Assembly (NCBI GenBank): GCA_900239685.1
Contig: OENT01000145.1
Span: 62,001 to 126,000 of the forward strand
Length of the DNA: 64,000 nucleotides
Source: Rotaria macrura
Lineage: Eukaryota; Rotifera; Eurotatoria; Philodinida; Philodinidae
Direction: 5' to 3'
The first letter of the stretch is position 1; each line of letters begins with the position of its first letter. This document shows positions 27,201 through 41,084 of this stretch, piece by piece. The notes under the pieces were generated by a model. The model was not told the DNA's origin. It searched no databases and was given only the letters and a program-made list of their open reading frames with translations. Made by a program: the position numbers and the translations under genes.

Positions 27201-30200
27201 TATGAACTTTTCAATTAATATTCCTTCCATCATTTTTATAAGTTTTCCTTTATTATTAGCATATGAATATTGAAGATTTTTATCGATATACATCATCATC
27301 ATCCGTAAGATTTTGAGTTCCATGGCATAGATACAAATATGAAAAACTTGCTAAAAGTATTATTATGAAACCAACCTTTAGCAAATCACCAGGGAATAAC
27401 CTTACAAGTCAATGACATTTAGTAATGATCGTAAAAAAATCTTCTATTTATCATATGTTGATTAAAAAATATATGCAAATTCGGGAGAAAAATTGATCTT
27501 ATTTTCTAATGAAAACTACTTATTGATTAACATTTTTCTTGTTTCAGACTCTTTTTTTTCTCTTCAAAATTCAACTAAAATTTAAAAACACGTTAGAATC
27601 AATATAAAATCGTATTTTCGGTCGAGTGATTAAATTTTCATATTCATTAGATATCTTAGTATAAATAATAGACAAGAGCAAAACAAATGGATCCTATAAA
27701 ATATGAAATACCATTCCCATCGGCAAAAGTAGAATCGATTGTTGTTGGAACGACAGCATAATGCATGAATATGTCAAGACATTTACTAATCATGCCGTTC
27801 AATTTTGCTGAATTTCACATGTTACAAAACATGCAATCGTACAGCTTGTTAAAGACAATGAACAGCATCTTTTATTTTTGTTAAATATTAAGACATAATA
27901 TTCTCAGAATTTCTTTAGATGAGTTTCGATCTACTCCAAATGATATTGATAATTATTTTATGCGTAGATGACCGATCAATATATCAGAGTCGATCAGTTT
28001 AAGCAAAGAAAACAGCTAGATAAATATAAAACAAAATGGTTTATTTTGATAGACTTCTCTCATCTGATAACTTGATCGTTTCGATCGATGTGCTCGTGTA
28101 TCATGTGAGATCATTTCAATAAACAGTAACATATACATTGGATCCTTAATAAGGCAATCTAAATGTCAAAAAAGAAAAATCTTCAGGAAACATTGATATG
28201 CCATATTCAGCGATAAAAATCATTTATCGACTTGTTCAATTTCATATTTTCAATAAAAAAAAAGCACGTAACTCTATATTTCACGCAAGAAAATGAATAA
28301 CACAGATCAGAAATAGAAAAAACTCTCATCTAGATTCTATCTACGCTCTATTCTTTATATTGCTATAATTCGTTTTCAATACAAATCTATAAGACTCTGA
28401 TGTTTCATTTCTATTCCTAAGTTTAGAATTTGAAAAGATTCTCGTCTACTCTCGTTGTCTATTACAATGATTAGCAAATGTATTACAAATGTGCACATTG
28501 TGTCCAATCTATTACCCGTATCCCATTCAAGTAAATCAAATTTTGACACATGCACATGTGTATGCATCACTAGAATGTCTTGTATAAACACAAGAGCATT
28601 CTCATCAATAAAGATTGTTATTATTTTCTTCCATCAATCCTTGAATGCAGCATACGTCTATAAAGATATGAAGAGAGATTATCAGTGACAATACAAGCAA
28701 TGATTAGCGGTTTATTCTTTTCTTTCCCATTCTGCATTACACAGGATATCACCAAGCTGAATTATGATTATCTATATACACTCTTCTTTTTCTCTAGCGT
28801 CATAGATCTACATAGAATTATGCTAGTACAAATTCAAATGGCATGTTGCTAGAAAAAGAGTAATACAAACAAGACGCGTCCATACACTGCACGGAATCAG
28901 TGATGATACGAACAATGATCACTGCAAGTAAACAAGATGAGAAAAAAGTGATTGGCATCACTGAGACATATGCTGTTAGCTAGTGTATAAGGAAAAAAAG
29001 ACGGATATAATATTGTGTGATGTAAGAAAGAAACGTTGTATTTTAGCCCGACTCTCCACCATAAGATAGATCATCGAAAAGTGAGAACATAATGACGATT
29101 TTATAGACGTTATTTTTTTCTATTAGAAAATATGAATCACATTTTCTAGTTGTCGATTGAATTTCAATGAACGATTGTAACAACAAGCAAGCAAATATGA
29201 CATGTGCCGATATGTCGAATTGTAAACTTCGAATACATGCAGTAAGTTTACTAATGATCTACTATTTTTCTTTAAACTATTAACCTTGACTCTAAATACT
29301 GATGATTGATAGATAACTGACCAAGAAAATGGTCTCGATTTGAATAACACACACTTTCTAGAAAATCATATAAGAAGAAAAAAACATCTTTCATCATTCT
29401 TTTGATAAAGAGATAATTAGCAGAAATAGACAACTAGACTTGCTTATGATTGTTATTTAACGATGAAAACCTTTGTAATAAATATTTCCTTGTGGACATC
29501 TGATCGATAATGAATATAGTAGTACAGATGTCGCTCGATGAAGATGAGTTCTTCTGGAATGCTTATTGTTATTATCATTGATCTATTTAATAATTATTTT
29601 CTATCTCTTCAATGATGAGCCCACTGAAATCAATTGAAGAATCTTCGATAAGTCTAGACTTCAATTTTTTTTTATTAAGTTCATTTTAATCCGTAAAACT
29701 AATCAAATTTTATATCTCAACTATGTCGATTGTCAAACAAAGTTCATTTAGTTCTAAATTTAAACAGATCATTGTTGCTCTCACTGATCGCCTACATATA
29801 TACAATGCACACAAAGGCATATCGAATGTTGATAAATCCAAACAAAACAATGGAAAGAAAGTGGTGTGCTTTGTCGCCAATATTTAACAACATACGATCG
29901 ACGAAGGTGCACTCTTTCTCATGCCACTTATCGCGAAAAGAAGAATGAGAAAGAGAGAGAGAGAGAAAGAAAAAAAAAACTTTTGCATTTTTCAAACCCT
30001 CCTGTCTATTTGAAGTAGATCAGATTTCGTAGCATTGATGATTAGAGGGAAAGAGAACGGAGTGTGTCTCTCACTGTCTAATTGAGGATGCTTTCTTCTC
30101 TTCTCTTCTCTTCTGAACACCTGTTCAATTTGAGTATGTTTGACGATTTAAAATGAAACAAAAAAACAACACATTCACGTCTGATAAGAATGATTCGAAA

Positions 30201-31701
30201 AAGCGAGAGAAAAAGAGATCATACAATTAATTCCACCGACAAACTTTTCTCATACAAAGATCATAATTGATTTTCAAATGATGCGTACATGTTCTCTCGT
30301 TTTATCTTTTGTGTGTGTGCACCTGCTGAGTATGAGTATGTTTGTGCCATTCGCTAGTTACCGCTCTATGATTAGAGATGGTAATCGGTCCGTTTCTTTT
30401 TTTCTCTTACAATTCTAAGCGTGAATAACCACACGAGTGGGTGACGTTTTAATTACGATGCATACATATTATCATCATCATCATCATCCTCATCATCTTA
30501 TCGTATGGTACTACACTAGTAATAGCGAAGGAACAGGCTAGATCGAATGTCTCTCTCTCTCTCTCTCGTTCCTTTTTTTTTCTTTTTTTCTAGCTTGCTT
30601 GCATGTTTGAAATTTGATCTACTACGTTGTCGTCATCTTAGCAGTTGAATGAGAAAAGTAGGACGGAATCGAAGAAAAAATCGAGAAGAAATCTGATGTG
30701 TATGTAATAGACAAAAAAAACTTGTGTACTAAATAATAAATCATCATCAGTAGTAGAATGGCAAGAGAGAAAAAAAACGTCTTACTGACCAATTAGAATG
30801 TCTAACGATAAAATTACCAACCAATCAGGCAATAAAGGATGCGTCTATGTTTCTTCTCTTCGTTTTTTCTTTTTTTTCTTTTTTTTTCTTCTCTTTCTAC
30901 TTCTGTCTTTTATACTACTCAAGATCTTACTGCTTATCGTCTTCGTCGTCGTCACTCAATTAGTATTGACACATCGAACCTCACCAAACAGAAAAAAGAT
31001 AGGTATGTAGAAGAGAAAAAAAAACATTAAAGATGATATCGATGCATCAAACAACGATGGATCGAATTCGATATCCATATACTCATTGCCATCGAAGGTG
31101 AAAAGTAATGAAGCATTGTGACCTAAATGTTATTTAATATGAAAAAAATTTTATCGATTTCCTTTCGTCTTATTTAGTTGGCATTTTCGTATAAGATAAT
31201 TCTCAATAGAATTAAGTCGTTTGGGTCTTTTGTTGTTCTATGTTTTTGTTTTCATTCTTGTGTAATAAGTAAGAGAGAAATGATTGACAGTTTAGTTGTT
31301 TTCTTAACGCCGCTGTGATGCATACACACATTAAGTAGATATGTCCGTTCTTTTTGAACATCAAAAAAAAGCAAACGCTCTTCAGTTGTGTCAACAATAT
31401 AGTCAGTCAAATCTATTGTATATGTATATATTGATGATGCCAACATATACAGACACACACATATCGACAAACAAACAAACAAACAAATTATATATACTGT
31501 CGTTCTGTCCTTTGATGCCATTCACCATGCATCCACCGAGTCAGACAGACACATTCACCCGCCATTGTAGCCGAACGAGTCCATTATGCGGAACACATAC
31601 CTGTATATACTAACGAAATGGCAACTCGTCGTAATCTTAGATTCCGAATCAAATCAAGGACACAACAACGATGATGATGTCGGGCCCGAGGTGTTTTGTA
31701 T

Positions 31702-31744
<43 letters not shown>

Positions 31745-32296
31745 AGTGTGATAGATACATTTATATATATATACACAAAAAAAATCAAGAGAGTAAGTGT
31801 GTGTACAAATGCATAATTGAGCGGAAATAATGTTTTCACACCAGCAGGGGCGGAGAAGATGGATTTTCCTTAATGCTTACTCAAACACACATGGTAACCA
31901 AATAGAAACGAAAGACGGATTACATGTCGATCTTATACTTTACACTAGTGTACGGTCGATTGCTTTGTCTAGACAAGAGGTGAAGAGAAGATGACGAAGA
32001 AAAAAAAAGAAGACGGAAATGTTCGCTTAGGGGATAAATAGAAAGAATCTATTTATCAATAACTCATTTGCATATTTGGTACCCATAGAAATGTTAAGAA
32101 TGAATACAAAAGATAAATTTAATCATGCTGAGATGTTTCATTTTTTCCTTTTTCTTAGACATAATTATCAAAGAAAATAATTGTAACTATATAACATCAT
32201 TAACAACAGAATGTTGATTTTCTTATATTTTTTTCCCAACTTTGATCAATAACTGTATGATGTCAATTATGATTTTCTTTTTTGCATTTGTTCTAG
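24215..32296. other. 8-kb gene-poor region upstream of eyes absent
   Basis: No coding exon can be supported here. The region lies between the 5' end of TMCO1 (minus) and the first recognised exon of eyes absent (plus), so it probably contains the eyes absent promoter, its first exon(s) and distal control elements. From about 29.9 to 31.8 kb it is crowded with simple sequence: GA runs near 29,950, TTCTC repeats near 30,095, CATCAT repeats near 30,470, CT repeats near 30,552 and an AAAC repeat near 31,470. Confidence 0.5.
31701..31744. repeat. Compound (AC)n(AT)n microsatellite
   Basis: An alternating TA-CA run of roughly 22 nt passes directly into an AT run of roughly 20 nt. Open frames crossing it on both strands are repeat translations and not genes. 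Confidence 0.95.
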
Positions 32297-35200
32297 CCTA
32301 CAATTAAATTCATTAAAACCAATTGTGACTCGTCGGAGTAAGTCAATCGAAATGAATTTTTCATTTGACAATTTCATTCGTTGTCTTGGTACATGTTGGT
32401 TTTAGATCTCTTCCTATTGATCTTGTTGTATCTAAACGTCGACGACCATCGGATGGTAAGAAATAAAATGAAACAAAAAAAGTTAATCAGTAATATGAAA
32501 CTTATCGAACATATGTCGTATTTTATAAAATGTTCTAAACGGACAGATTCACGTGAATAACAAAATTGATAATAAATCAGAATAGACAGACAAGTGGTCA
32601 AAATAATCATGTCAATTTATGTTTGAGAAAAAAAAAGAAAGAATATTGTCTTTGGGAAAATATTTCATATGTTTTTCGTCTTTCTACACTTTGTATGTCT
32701 AGATGATGAACAAAATTTTTTAACAAAAACAACGACGAATAACAATAATTATAATCAACACAATCCGACGATATTCGACGGGTAGGTATTTTCCATAAGA
32801 AAATGTAACCTTTTTGTCTTTTTCTTTTTTGTTTCTCTTGTTTTTGATTCGTTCTTCTTTTTTATTTGAATAGAAGGGAATTTTTTTTTATTTTATCTTT
32901 TTTTCTCCTTCTTCTTCTTCTTTTTCTTTTTTCAAAAGGAATAAAGGTAAGATTTCACTCGTGCAAGTAATCAGATAGTTTTTTTCCTTTTCTTTGTCAT
33001 GTATGATGTTAGCAGACCTATGATTTCTATGAATAGAAGAAAAAATCATACATGCACGTTTAAATTATGTTTAAAAGACGTTTAGAAAAGGGTACGCACA
33101 AATGAGAAATCGGTGAATTCTTTTATTTTTGTGAATTTGAAATATAAGCAACACGATGAACATTTACATTCTATTTTGCATTTTCATCTATTTCAGTCAA
33201 CCGTCGATGGCAAGCTATTCGTTTTCACCGTCGGGATATGTTAATATACCTCCATATTATAATACAGCCCCAACTGGATATTCAGCTTTAAATTTTCAAT
33301 ATCCCTTACCTGAAAGTAAACATAGAATTTACATAGCATTCATTATATTCTTATAAGAATGTTTTCTTTCTTTTTCTCTAAATAGCTTATTCAGCAAATG
33401 GTACATCATCCGCTAATAGTTTAACTAGTTCATCACCATACGGGACTACTCAATCGGTAAGACTAAAATATGGAAACATAAAATAAAAACTAGAATTACA
33501 TTTTTTGTTGTCTTCTATTCTGTAATCGAAGACGATATGTAGAATTAAGTGTTTTATATTATGACGATGTCATCTTCTTGTCCAATGATCTTTTCATTCA
33601 AATGACTGCATGGTTAAAATCATAGTTGATTTTACTTTAGTTTTGGATTTCGAATACTTAAAAAACTCTTCTGAAAACTAACATTTTCTGTAGTAAATTT
33701 CATTCAGCCGTTTGTAGAGCTCGTCTCCTATATTCTACGATTATACGGCAATTTCAATGTCAACGATGACGCATTTAGATGTTCGAGCGAAAGTACAATA
33801 TTTTAAAGATTGGTCGCCTATCCCATATTTTTTCCTTGTATTGAGTAATAACCATTTAGAATCGGTTACTCCCCAAAACATCCTTGATAAATTCGTCATA
33901 AAGTTTACCATCAATAGTTGTTGTCTTTTTCTAACAAACATTGCATTGTTTGATCCTCAGATTTAAAGATTTTTTTTTTCTTCTTCTGACAACTTTCCAT
34001 CATGTTTTTTATAGCTCGAATTTAAATTATTTGTATTCATGTATTTTTTTCGAACAATACGTTATGTGTAGGGTCTTGATACAAGTTACTATCATCAATT
34101 TCAACCTTCGCTTGGTTATCCATGTTATTCAGCATCTGCTTATCCTTCTCCATATAATCTTAATTCGTCAACTATATCGCCAAATGAATTGACATCTTCA
34201 ATAAAAAATCCACAAGGATACCAAGTCGAATCTCTTCCATCGACAATACTTGATCATCAAAATCATTATTCAAATTCAAGTGTACTTTCATCGCCGAATT
34301 CGCCATCACCATCCATTAAAACTGAAACAAGTGCGCGATGTAAGAAAAAGAAGATCAATAACCATTAACATATTCTATATTCTAGCATCGAAATCTAAAA
34401 ATAATCGTGGACGAAATAAGACGCAACAACTACAATCATCACCTGATCCAGATAATCATATTGAACGAATATTTGTTTGGGATTTAGATGAAACAATTAT
34501 TATTTTACATTCATTATTAACAGGCACATACGCTCAACGTTATCAAAAAGTAAATTGATTCAATTTACTTTGTTTTTCTTTTCACACGTATTAAGATTCG
34601 TGTTTGCTTTTTTTTTATTGTTTGTCTAGGATGCTCAAACAGCAATGTCCCTCGGTTTACGCATTGAAGAGATTATTTTTAATTTAGCTGATGCTCATCT
34701 ATTTTTCAATGATCTTGAAGAATGTGATCAAGTTCATATTGATGATGTTTCATCGGATGACAATGGACAAGATTTGAGGTAGTTTGGAAAATGCAGCTAT
34801 ATACAATTGTGTATCTAGTTTCATGAGACAATATTCAGTTGCTCAAATAAACATTTGATAGGAATTCAGATTGATGTAAACTTGTTCGACGATCAGCATA
34901 TATCTAAAACTACTTAGACTAAAATATAACACGATCATGTTGTTTTAAATATTGAGTTGTATCCCTAGACGAACATTTTCTTTCTTCATTTGCTTGACCT
35001 GTGAGAACTTCTAGATTTGTCCATAGCGCATGATTTTCTTGTTCAAGAGGCTCTGCAAATTCATGCACATGGAAAAAAAATATTTTTGAAAACTATGATT
35101 AAACGCAACCGACAAATTTCCCCTGATCGAGTCTTTTTTAGGAGAAAAATGTTCAGTTTAGGAGGTGATTGGCACTCGAAATTGTCCTTTTATATATAGA

Positions 35201-36549
35201 ATGTTTTTATTTCATGCACATGGCATATGCAGATTTCAAGATTTGTCCATAGAATATGAAGTTTTTTCTCAAGCAGTATATCCATATGAGATAAGAAAGT
35301 TCACTAGGATATACAAAATGATGAATTCATCAAGGTCTTTATAGTAACTAGGGAAGTTTCTTTACAGGTAAATTGCTCTAGTATGGGAACCATAGGACTT
35401 CAATAGATCCTACTGTTCGGTAAGCATCTCAAACTACTGTTGACATTCATGACTTATTCGATTGGTAGCGGTTTTCCCCCTTATTACTGTGCGAAACTGC
35501 CCAAAAATAGCTGGTAGTATCAGTTCTATGCCAGAACGTTGTCTCCCTATCCTGGTATAGGAGTATAAAATCTACGCGACCGAATATAGAAAATACTATC
35601 CACATATAATGAACCAACAGTTCTCAGTTATCAAACAGTTGCAAATCTATCATCGTACACACAGAATCTATCCATCGTGTAAATTAGCATTTATTCGTTT
35701 AAGATTTTTAATTGTTCTTGATGACAACATGAAAATCGTGTCAGCACAAAATATGTGACGCATTCATTTTTATCTTTTAGTAATTACAACTTTGCTGCTG
35801 ATGGTTTTCATTCATCAACTAATGTTAATAATCCATGTATCAGTAGTACTGTTCGTGGTGGAGTTGATTGGATGCGTAAATTAGCCTTTCGCTATCGACG
35901 TATCAAGGAAATTTATAATACATACAGAACAAATGCACAAAGTAAACTATAAGTTTTTCTCAAAGTTTTGAAGATAATAAGATTTATACATGTTTAGCAT
36001 TACTTGGCCAACAAAAATATGAAGAACTACTTCAATTACGTGTTGACATTGAAGGATTAACTGGATCATGGCTTACATTAGCAATAAAAGCATTGAATAT
36101 AATAAAACAACGGTAAATCGATCAGAGAAGAAAATACGAATGCTTAGGAGAGTTTATTTTTACCGAAAAATCTTTTTCTAATCGATTTCAGAAAAAATTG
36201 TATTAATGTTCTTGTAACAACATGCCAACTTGTGCCAGCATTATCAAAAGTTATTTTATATGGACTCGGTGGTGTATTTGATATAGAAAATATTTATAGT
36301 GCGACAAAAATTGGTAAAGAAAGTTGTTTTGAACGTATACATACAAGATTTGGTCGTAAACCAACATATGTTGTTGTTGGTGATGGACGCGATGAAGAAT
36401 TAGCAGCCAAACAGGTTAGTTATAGAATGAGCGTACGAATACATATTCATTGGTTTTTGTATTTTTAGCTTGGATGGCCATTCTGGCGTGTTAGTGAACA
36501 TCAAAATCTTACGGCACTTATTCATGCACTTGAATGGCAATTTCTTTAA
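32297..36549 (+). CDS. EYA: Eyes absent (EYA) transcriptional co-activator and tyrosine phosphatase, 5' end not found
   Basis: Twelve plus-strand exons join in phase into 506 residues: 32297-32337, 32406-32455, 32703-32781, 33197-33315, 33386-33456, 34072-34339, 34386-34549, 34630-34778, 35781-35941, 35998-36112, 36192-36414 and 36469-36549. The N-terminal half is Tyr/Ser/Pro/Asn rich, as in the EYA transactivation region. The C-terminal Eya domain begins near [13 protein letters not shown], the HAD motif I whose first Asp is the nucleophile. It continues with [20 protein letters not shown], the acidic [16 protein letters not shown] block, [31 protein letters not shown] and the [10 protein letters not shown] motif, and ends at [11 protein letters not shown]...LEWQFL. 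All expected catalytic residues are present. EYA acts with SIX and DACH proteins in the nucleus. The first exon shown has no start codon, so one or more 5' exons lie upstream. An unusually long 1-kb intron separates exons 8 and 9; most others are under 650 nt. Confidence 0.96.
34779..35780 (+). other. Expanded 1-kb EYA intron with internal imperfect duplication
   Basis: This intron separates the codons for the DNGQDLS and NYNFAADGF blocks. It contains two imperfect copies of a sequence including ATTTGTCCATAG (about 35,012 and 35,238) and two of TTCATGCACATGG (about 35,060 and 35,211). The stretch at about 35,340-35,580 looks less AT-biased than surrounding intron DNA. This could be a degraded mobile-element insertion. 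I see no transposase frame or clear terminal repeats. Confidence 0.4.
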
Positions 36550-39500
36550 AATCAAAGAAAAAATATATACGTGCGAACTTCAGTTTTCTTTCGTGTGTTT
36601 GTGTGAGTGTGTGTATTATTGTTTTGTCTTGTATTGTCATTCCTTGCCTTTTCTTCTTTTGTTTTTGTCTCTTTAAATCTACCTTCACACACAGTGATCA
36701 TATTGATGATGTGCGACATAAAATTACTTACGACCTCATTCGCACATATATATATACATATATATATATTATTTGCCTTTTGTGTGTTTCTTATTTATAA
36801 TAATATGAATATTAAAACAAAAAAAGTCGGAAAAAAATCGAATGAATTTAAACATTTATTGTGTGTATATAAAGTTTTTTTCTTTTTTCAATAATGAATA
36901 TTGTATACCTAGAAAAAATCGAAGTCAGCCGATTTTTCATGTTAAAAAAAAATGGCATGAAAATATCTCAATAGAATCAATGCAAATAATCTTGATTATA
37001 GATCGAAACAGTTTTTTTTATTGAAACTTGTTCGAATTCTTTTTCTTTTCGTCGTGTTGCAGGTCACGATAACCAAATGTTTATCTTCCGTTTGATCTGC
37101 ACTCATCATCGATAGGTTTAGAGTGGGATATGGTTAATCTCAGATCGTAAAAAAGGTCTTTGATTTGCTGTCTAACTATAAAACATTCTTGATCTTGATC
37201 CATAAAATTTGGTCAATTATACTTTAAATGCTCTTGTCAGTTTGACTCGAAAACATCAACATCTCGAGAGATGAGTTAGCATGTTTGAAAGTAGCTAGAA
37301 TTCTGTGTCAGATCAACCTTCTTCTCTGAGATAGAGCAAATATTAGTAACAGAGGTAATACTATTATTTATACATTTTCACTATGGCGTGATAAAAACTA
37401 GATTTATGCAAATAATTACTGTCTCGCAAAGTGGGAAACATAAAATAGACTTGTTATTCTCGTATTATTTCTATCGAGGTATAATACTAGCGTTTAAGCT
37501 AATATTAAACTCTCGTTACTGTTTCACAATAGAAGCAAACTTTAACAATATAGTCTTTCAGACATATTAAATAACGTGTATAATATAGTGTGATGTAGTT
37601 TATTTCTTAAGACATATTTAAGTATTCATTCTACTAAAATTATCTATACAGATGTTGATAAAAGATATTGATATAACGACTTGATGATGAAACATAATGC
37701 CTAGATAAACGATACATAAGCCAAATGTGAATTATGTCATAAAGAGTGAAATGATAAAAGTGTTTGTAGACATAATGAGTCATGAAAATATCTTGGACTT
37801 TCTTTTTCTGTAATCTTTTTATTATCAAAACAAAAATCATCATGTGGGTCTTATTAAAAAGATTATTTGTTAGAAAGAAGAACGACGAAATTACTTTCTT
37901 AAATAAATATTCTACTTGATATTTGTTATGTAATTCCTTGAATAAATTTCTTACTTTGAGAATAATTACTGTGTGTTGGTAATAAAAATTGACGATGGCT
38001 ACTGACTATGCTTTTTCATAAAATTGTTTTGCTTCCAGAAAATTAGCTGTCATTACTAAAATGCAATAAATATCTTTAAATGTTACTGCTAGAATGGAAT
38101 GGTTCATTCAAAGAAATTTTGATTTGACTGATGATTATATATCAAATTATTTCCATACCACAGTAAATAGACTAACGGAACTATCAATCTTAGAAAAAAT
38201 GTAGTTTGCTAAATATACATGAAAATGATGATAGGGTGAAGGAAATTTTTTTAATTTTAAGGGTTCTTCCATGACATACAAGTGCCTGAATATATATTTT
38301 TACTCATTTTTATATCTGCTTCCTCATATTATATTGACACTAGCCATATCATCATGATCTTCACTAAAATATTCCTTTTCAAATACGTACTTTATAATCC
38401 CCTTTTTTGCTTTCAATTAACATAAGCTGTACTCTTTAACTATACCAAATACATGATATTCGATAAGATGAATACTCTTTTTCTATTTCATTTATTATAT
38501 TTAACTCATTTTCGTTTCCCTCGCATTCATCGTAACTGAATTACACTCATTGATTATGAGACAAGTTTAATACCTAAAAATGACTTATCATATAGATAAC
38601 TTTCAATTATATGCTCAATTATTGTATTAGTGATTAACATTCAGTTTATTGTTTACTTTTTGTCGAAACTATAGTCTTGGATCAAATAGATTTGTAGTAA
38701 ATTATACACACTTTAAACGACTTTCTTTTTAAAAGAAAACATTATGAAAAATGAATATAAGATGATTGTTTAGTTATTTTTAAATATGCTTTGATTATTA
38801 TTAATTGTTCTTGTCATATGAAGCATTCGTTAGTGATACTTGTTAAACTATCTCGCCGTAGAAATGAAAATATTTTAAAATTTTTGTTTTTCTTAACATC
38901 TTTTATCATCGTTCTTCTTCCACAATGATATGCAAATATAAATGACTCTTCAAGAGTGTCATCATAGTTAAAGCTGATCTCTCTATTTATATTAAACAGA
39001 AAATAGAACACTGATTCCGTAGACTTATTTTTGCTACTTGGGTCGACAAGTCATTGAAAAAAAAACCAACATGAGTCTGCCTGTGTAGCACTATTTACTT
39101 TATGCCATAGACTTCTTTAGATGAAACTAATATCTTGACAATTCAATATAACGATAAATACTGTGAAATCAAATTTTATAATCATCATTATGATATGGAA
39201 GATATTTATTGATGTCAACGAATAGAACGGAATTATTTTTCTCAATTCATTCGACATATTTTCATATCCTTGTACAATAGACTTAAATACATGAAGAGTG
39301 ATTTCATATTTTAATATAATCAAGGTGGCATATTAGTTCCGTTATATTTGTTTTTCCTATTAATTTATTAAAAATTTTTCACATGTGATACTTTCTACAA
39401 AACTACAGGACTATTTTTCTTTTTTTCTAAGTGTTAAAGAAAAAAAACGTTTTTCTTTCATCAACAATTCAAGAGCAAAACAAGAAAATTTCTAGTTTGA

Positions 39501-41084
39501 TGTGACGGAAGTTTATGAAGGAAGTTGATTCGATTTCCATAGGTGACATCTATAGAATTGCTTTCGACGCATTGTGAATAATAAATCTTGCATCAGTTTT
39601 TTGACTTTTATCAATAAACACAAAAAGAAAATAACAACAATGGATTGTGCTTAGGATAAAGCGAGCAAAGTTTTGGTATTTGATAATAAATATTTTTCTT
39701 ACTCATCACTTGAATTTTAACAATTTATTTATAATCTTGATAAAACAACTGAGATTATATTTTGACAACCAGTTGTATTGAAGCTTAATGACACATCACG
39801 AAAGAATTTGTTTTGATTATTTGCCCAAATAAAAGAGCGTTTCAAGATCGAGATCAGAAAATAATCATTGATGATTCGGGCGGAATAATAAAACTAGGCT
39901 ATTTTCTTGATATTTGCCGTTAACTATAGAAAAAAAGCGGAAAAATGTGCACACAAAATTAGCATTAGAGAACTTCCGAGGTGATGAGAAGCAATATTTC
40001 AGGTCAAAGATTCTTACGAACATATTTTCGTTGGTGCACTCTGTGATTTACAATGGGTTTTACTGTGTCAGTGTGTTTCTAAGGTTATTATGTATTAAAT
40101 TTCTGTTTCAGTTGCTTTTACACATGCGATTATGATGAATATTTTTTTATATGCATCTTTGATACCTTAACTATTCTAATAGAAAAATCATGCATTACAA
40201 TTTATTTAAGTGTTCAGAAGAAAAGAATCATTTTTTACAATAGAATTATGTTCATGTATTTTTGCTATTTTTACTTGTTCCAAAGAACTATAAACTGAAA
40301 CAAGAATAATCTATCCAAAAAATAATGAGAAATAGTGTACAAGTGCGAATAACAGATCGACAGATGGATTTATTTACTTGATGAATTTTCAATCACATGG
40401 AATCCAGTTTAGACTTATTTACCTTCTTTTATTGTTTTTCTTTTGGTTTCTCTTCTCAAACTAATACCGAGAAAGTCATGATTGACTAGCATATCGGTCA
40501 TTTTATTTTGTTTTTTCTTCAATTGCTATTTATACATGTATTTATGTATATATATAAGACATCATGAAATAAAATGCTAACATTAAGTTTAAGCCCTCTT
40601 AAGCTATCTAAATGATAGATATTAAAGGGACGAAATAGACAAACGTAAAACTGATCAATGAAGACACTGTCAAGTGCAATTACATATGGCAATACCGAAC
40701 GACAAAAAGCATCAAAATAGGAAATAAAAGAGCATTCGTTGATCTTATTATGAAAAGTGAATGCCTTCATGTATAACATGCATATAATCGAGATGAAAAT
40801 TTTGATTTTTTTTCTTATTTTGTTCATCAATAAAAGACACCAACATGAAGCACAATCAGACACACAACAAGGCAAATGACAAGACAAACATATAATAAGA
40901 TAAATGAATGAAAGTAAGACACAGCGAGCGAAAAGCGTTCGATTTTAGTGATCGCTAAAGAAAGAGAAAAAATCGAAAGAAAGAAAAAAGAGTGAGAAAC
41001 TAAAGGATAGAAAAAATGAACTTTGTTATTTGTTAATTGATGACAATATATTTCAATAGAGTGATGAGTAAAAGAAAAAAAGAA
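36550..41084. other. Gene-poor interval between convergent EYA and antizyme genes
   Basis: Both flanking genes end here (EYA plus, antizyme minus). Only short AT-rich frames are present, none with coding character or a spliceable continuation. A short alternating AT/TATA tract occurs near 36,745-36,775, and the sequence just after EYA (36,560-36,700) is T/GT rich and probably 3' UTR. I found nothing else to annotate. Confidence 0.5.

Noticed and set aside
30798..31030. Overlapping plus-strand frames as the missing EYA first exon
   Set aside because: The frames cross poly-T tracts, and the GT at 31,001 would leave a phase that does not match the EYA exon at 32,297.
31586..31839. Open frames across the AC/AT microsatellite on both strands
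   Set aside because: They are translations of simple repeats.
32374..32610. Minus-strand 78-codon frame
   Set aside because: It is antisense to a good EYA exon (32,406-32,455) with matching splice phases.
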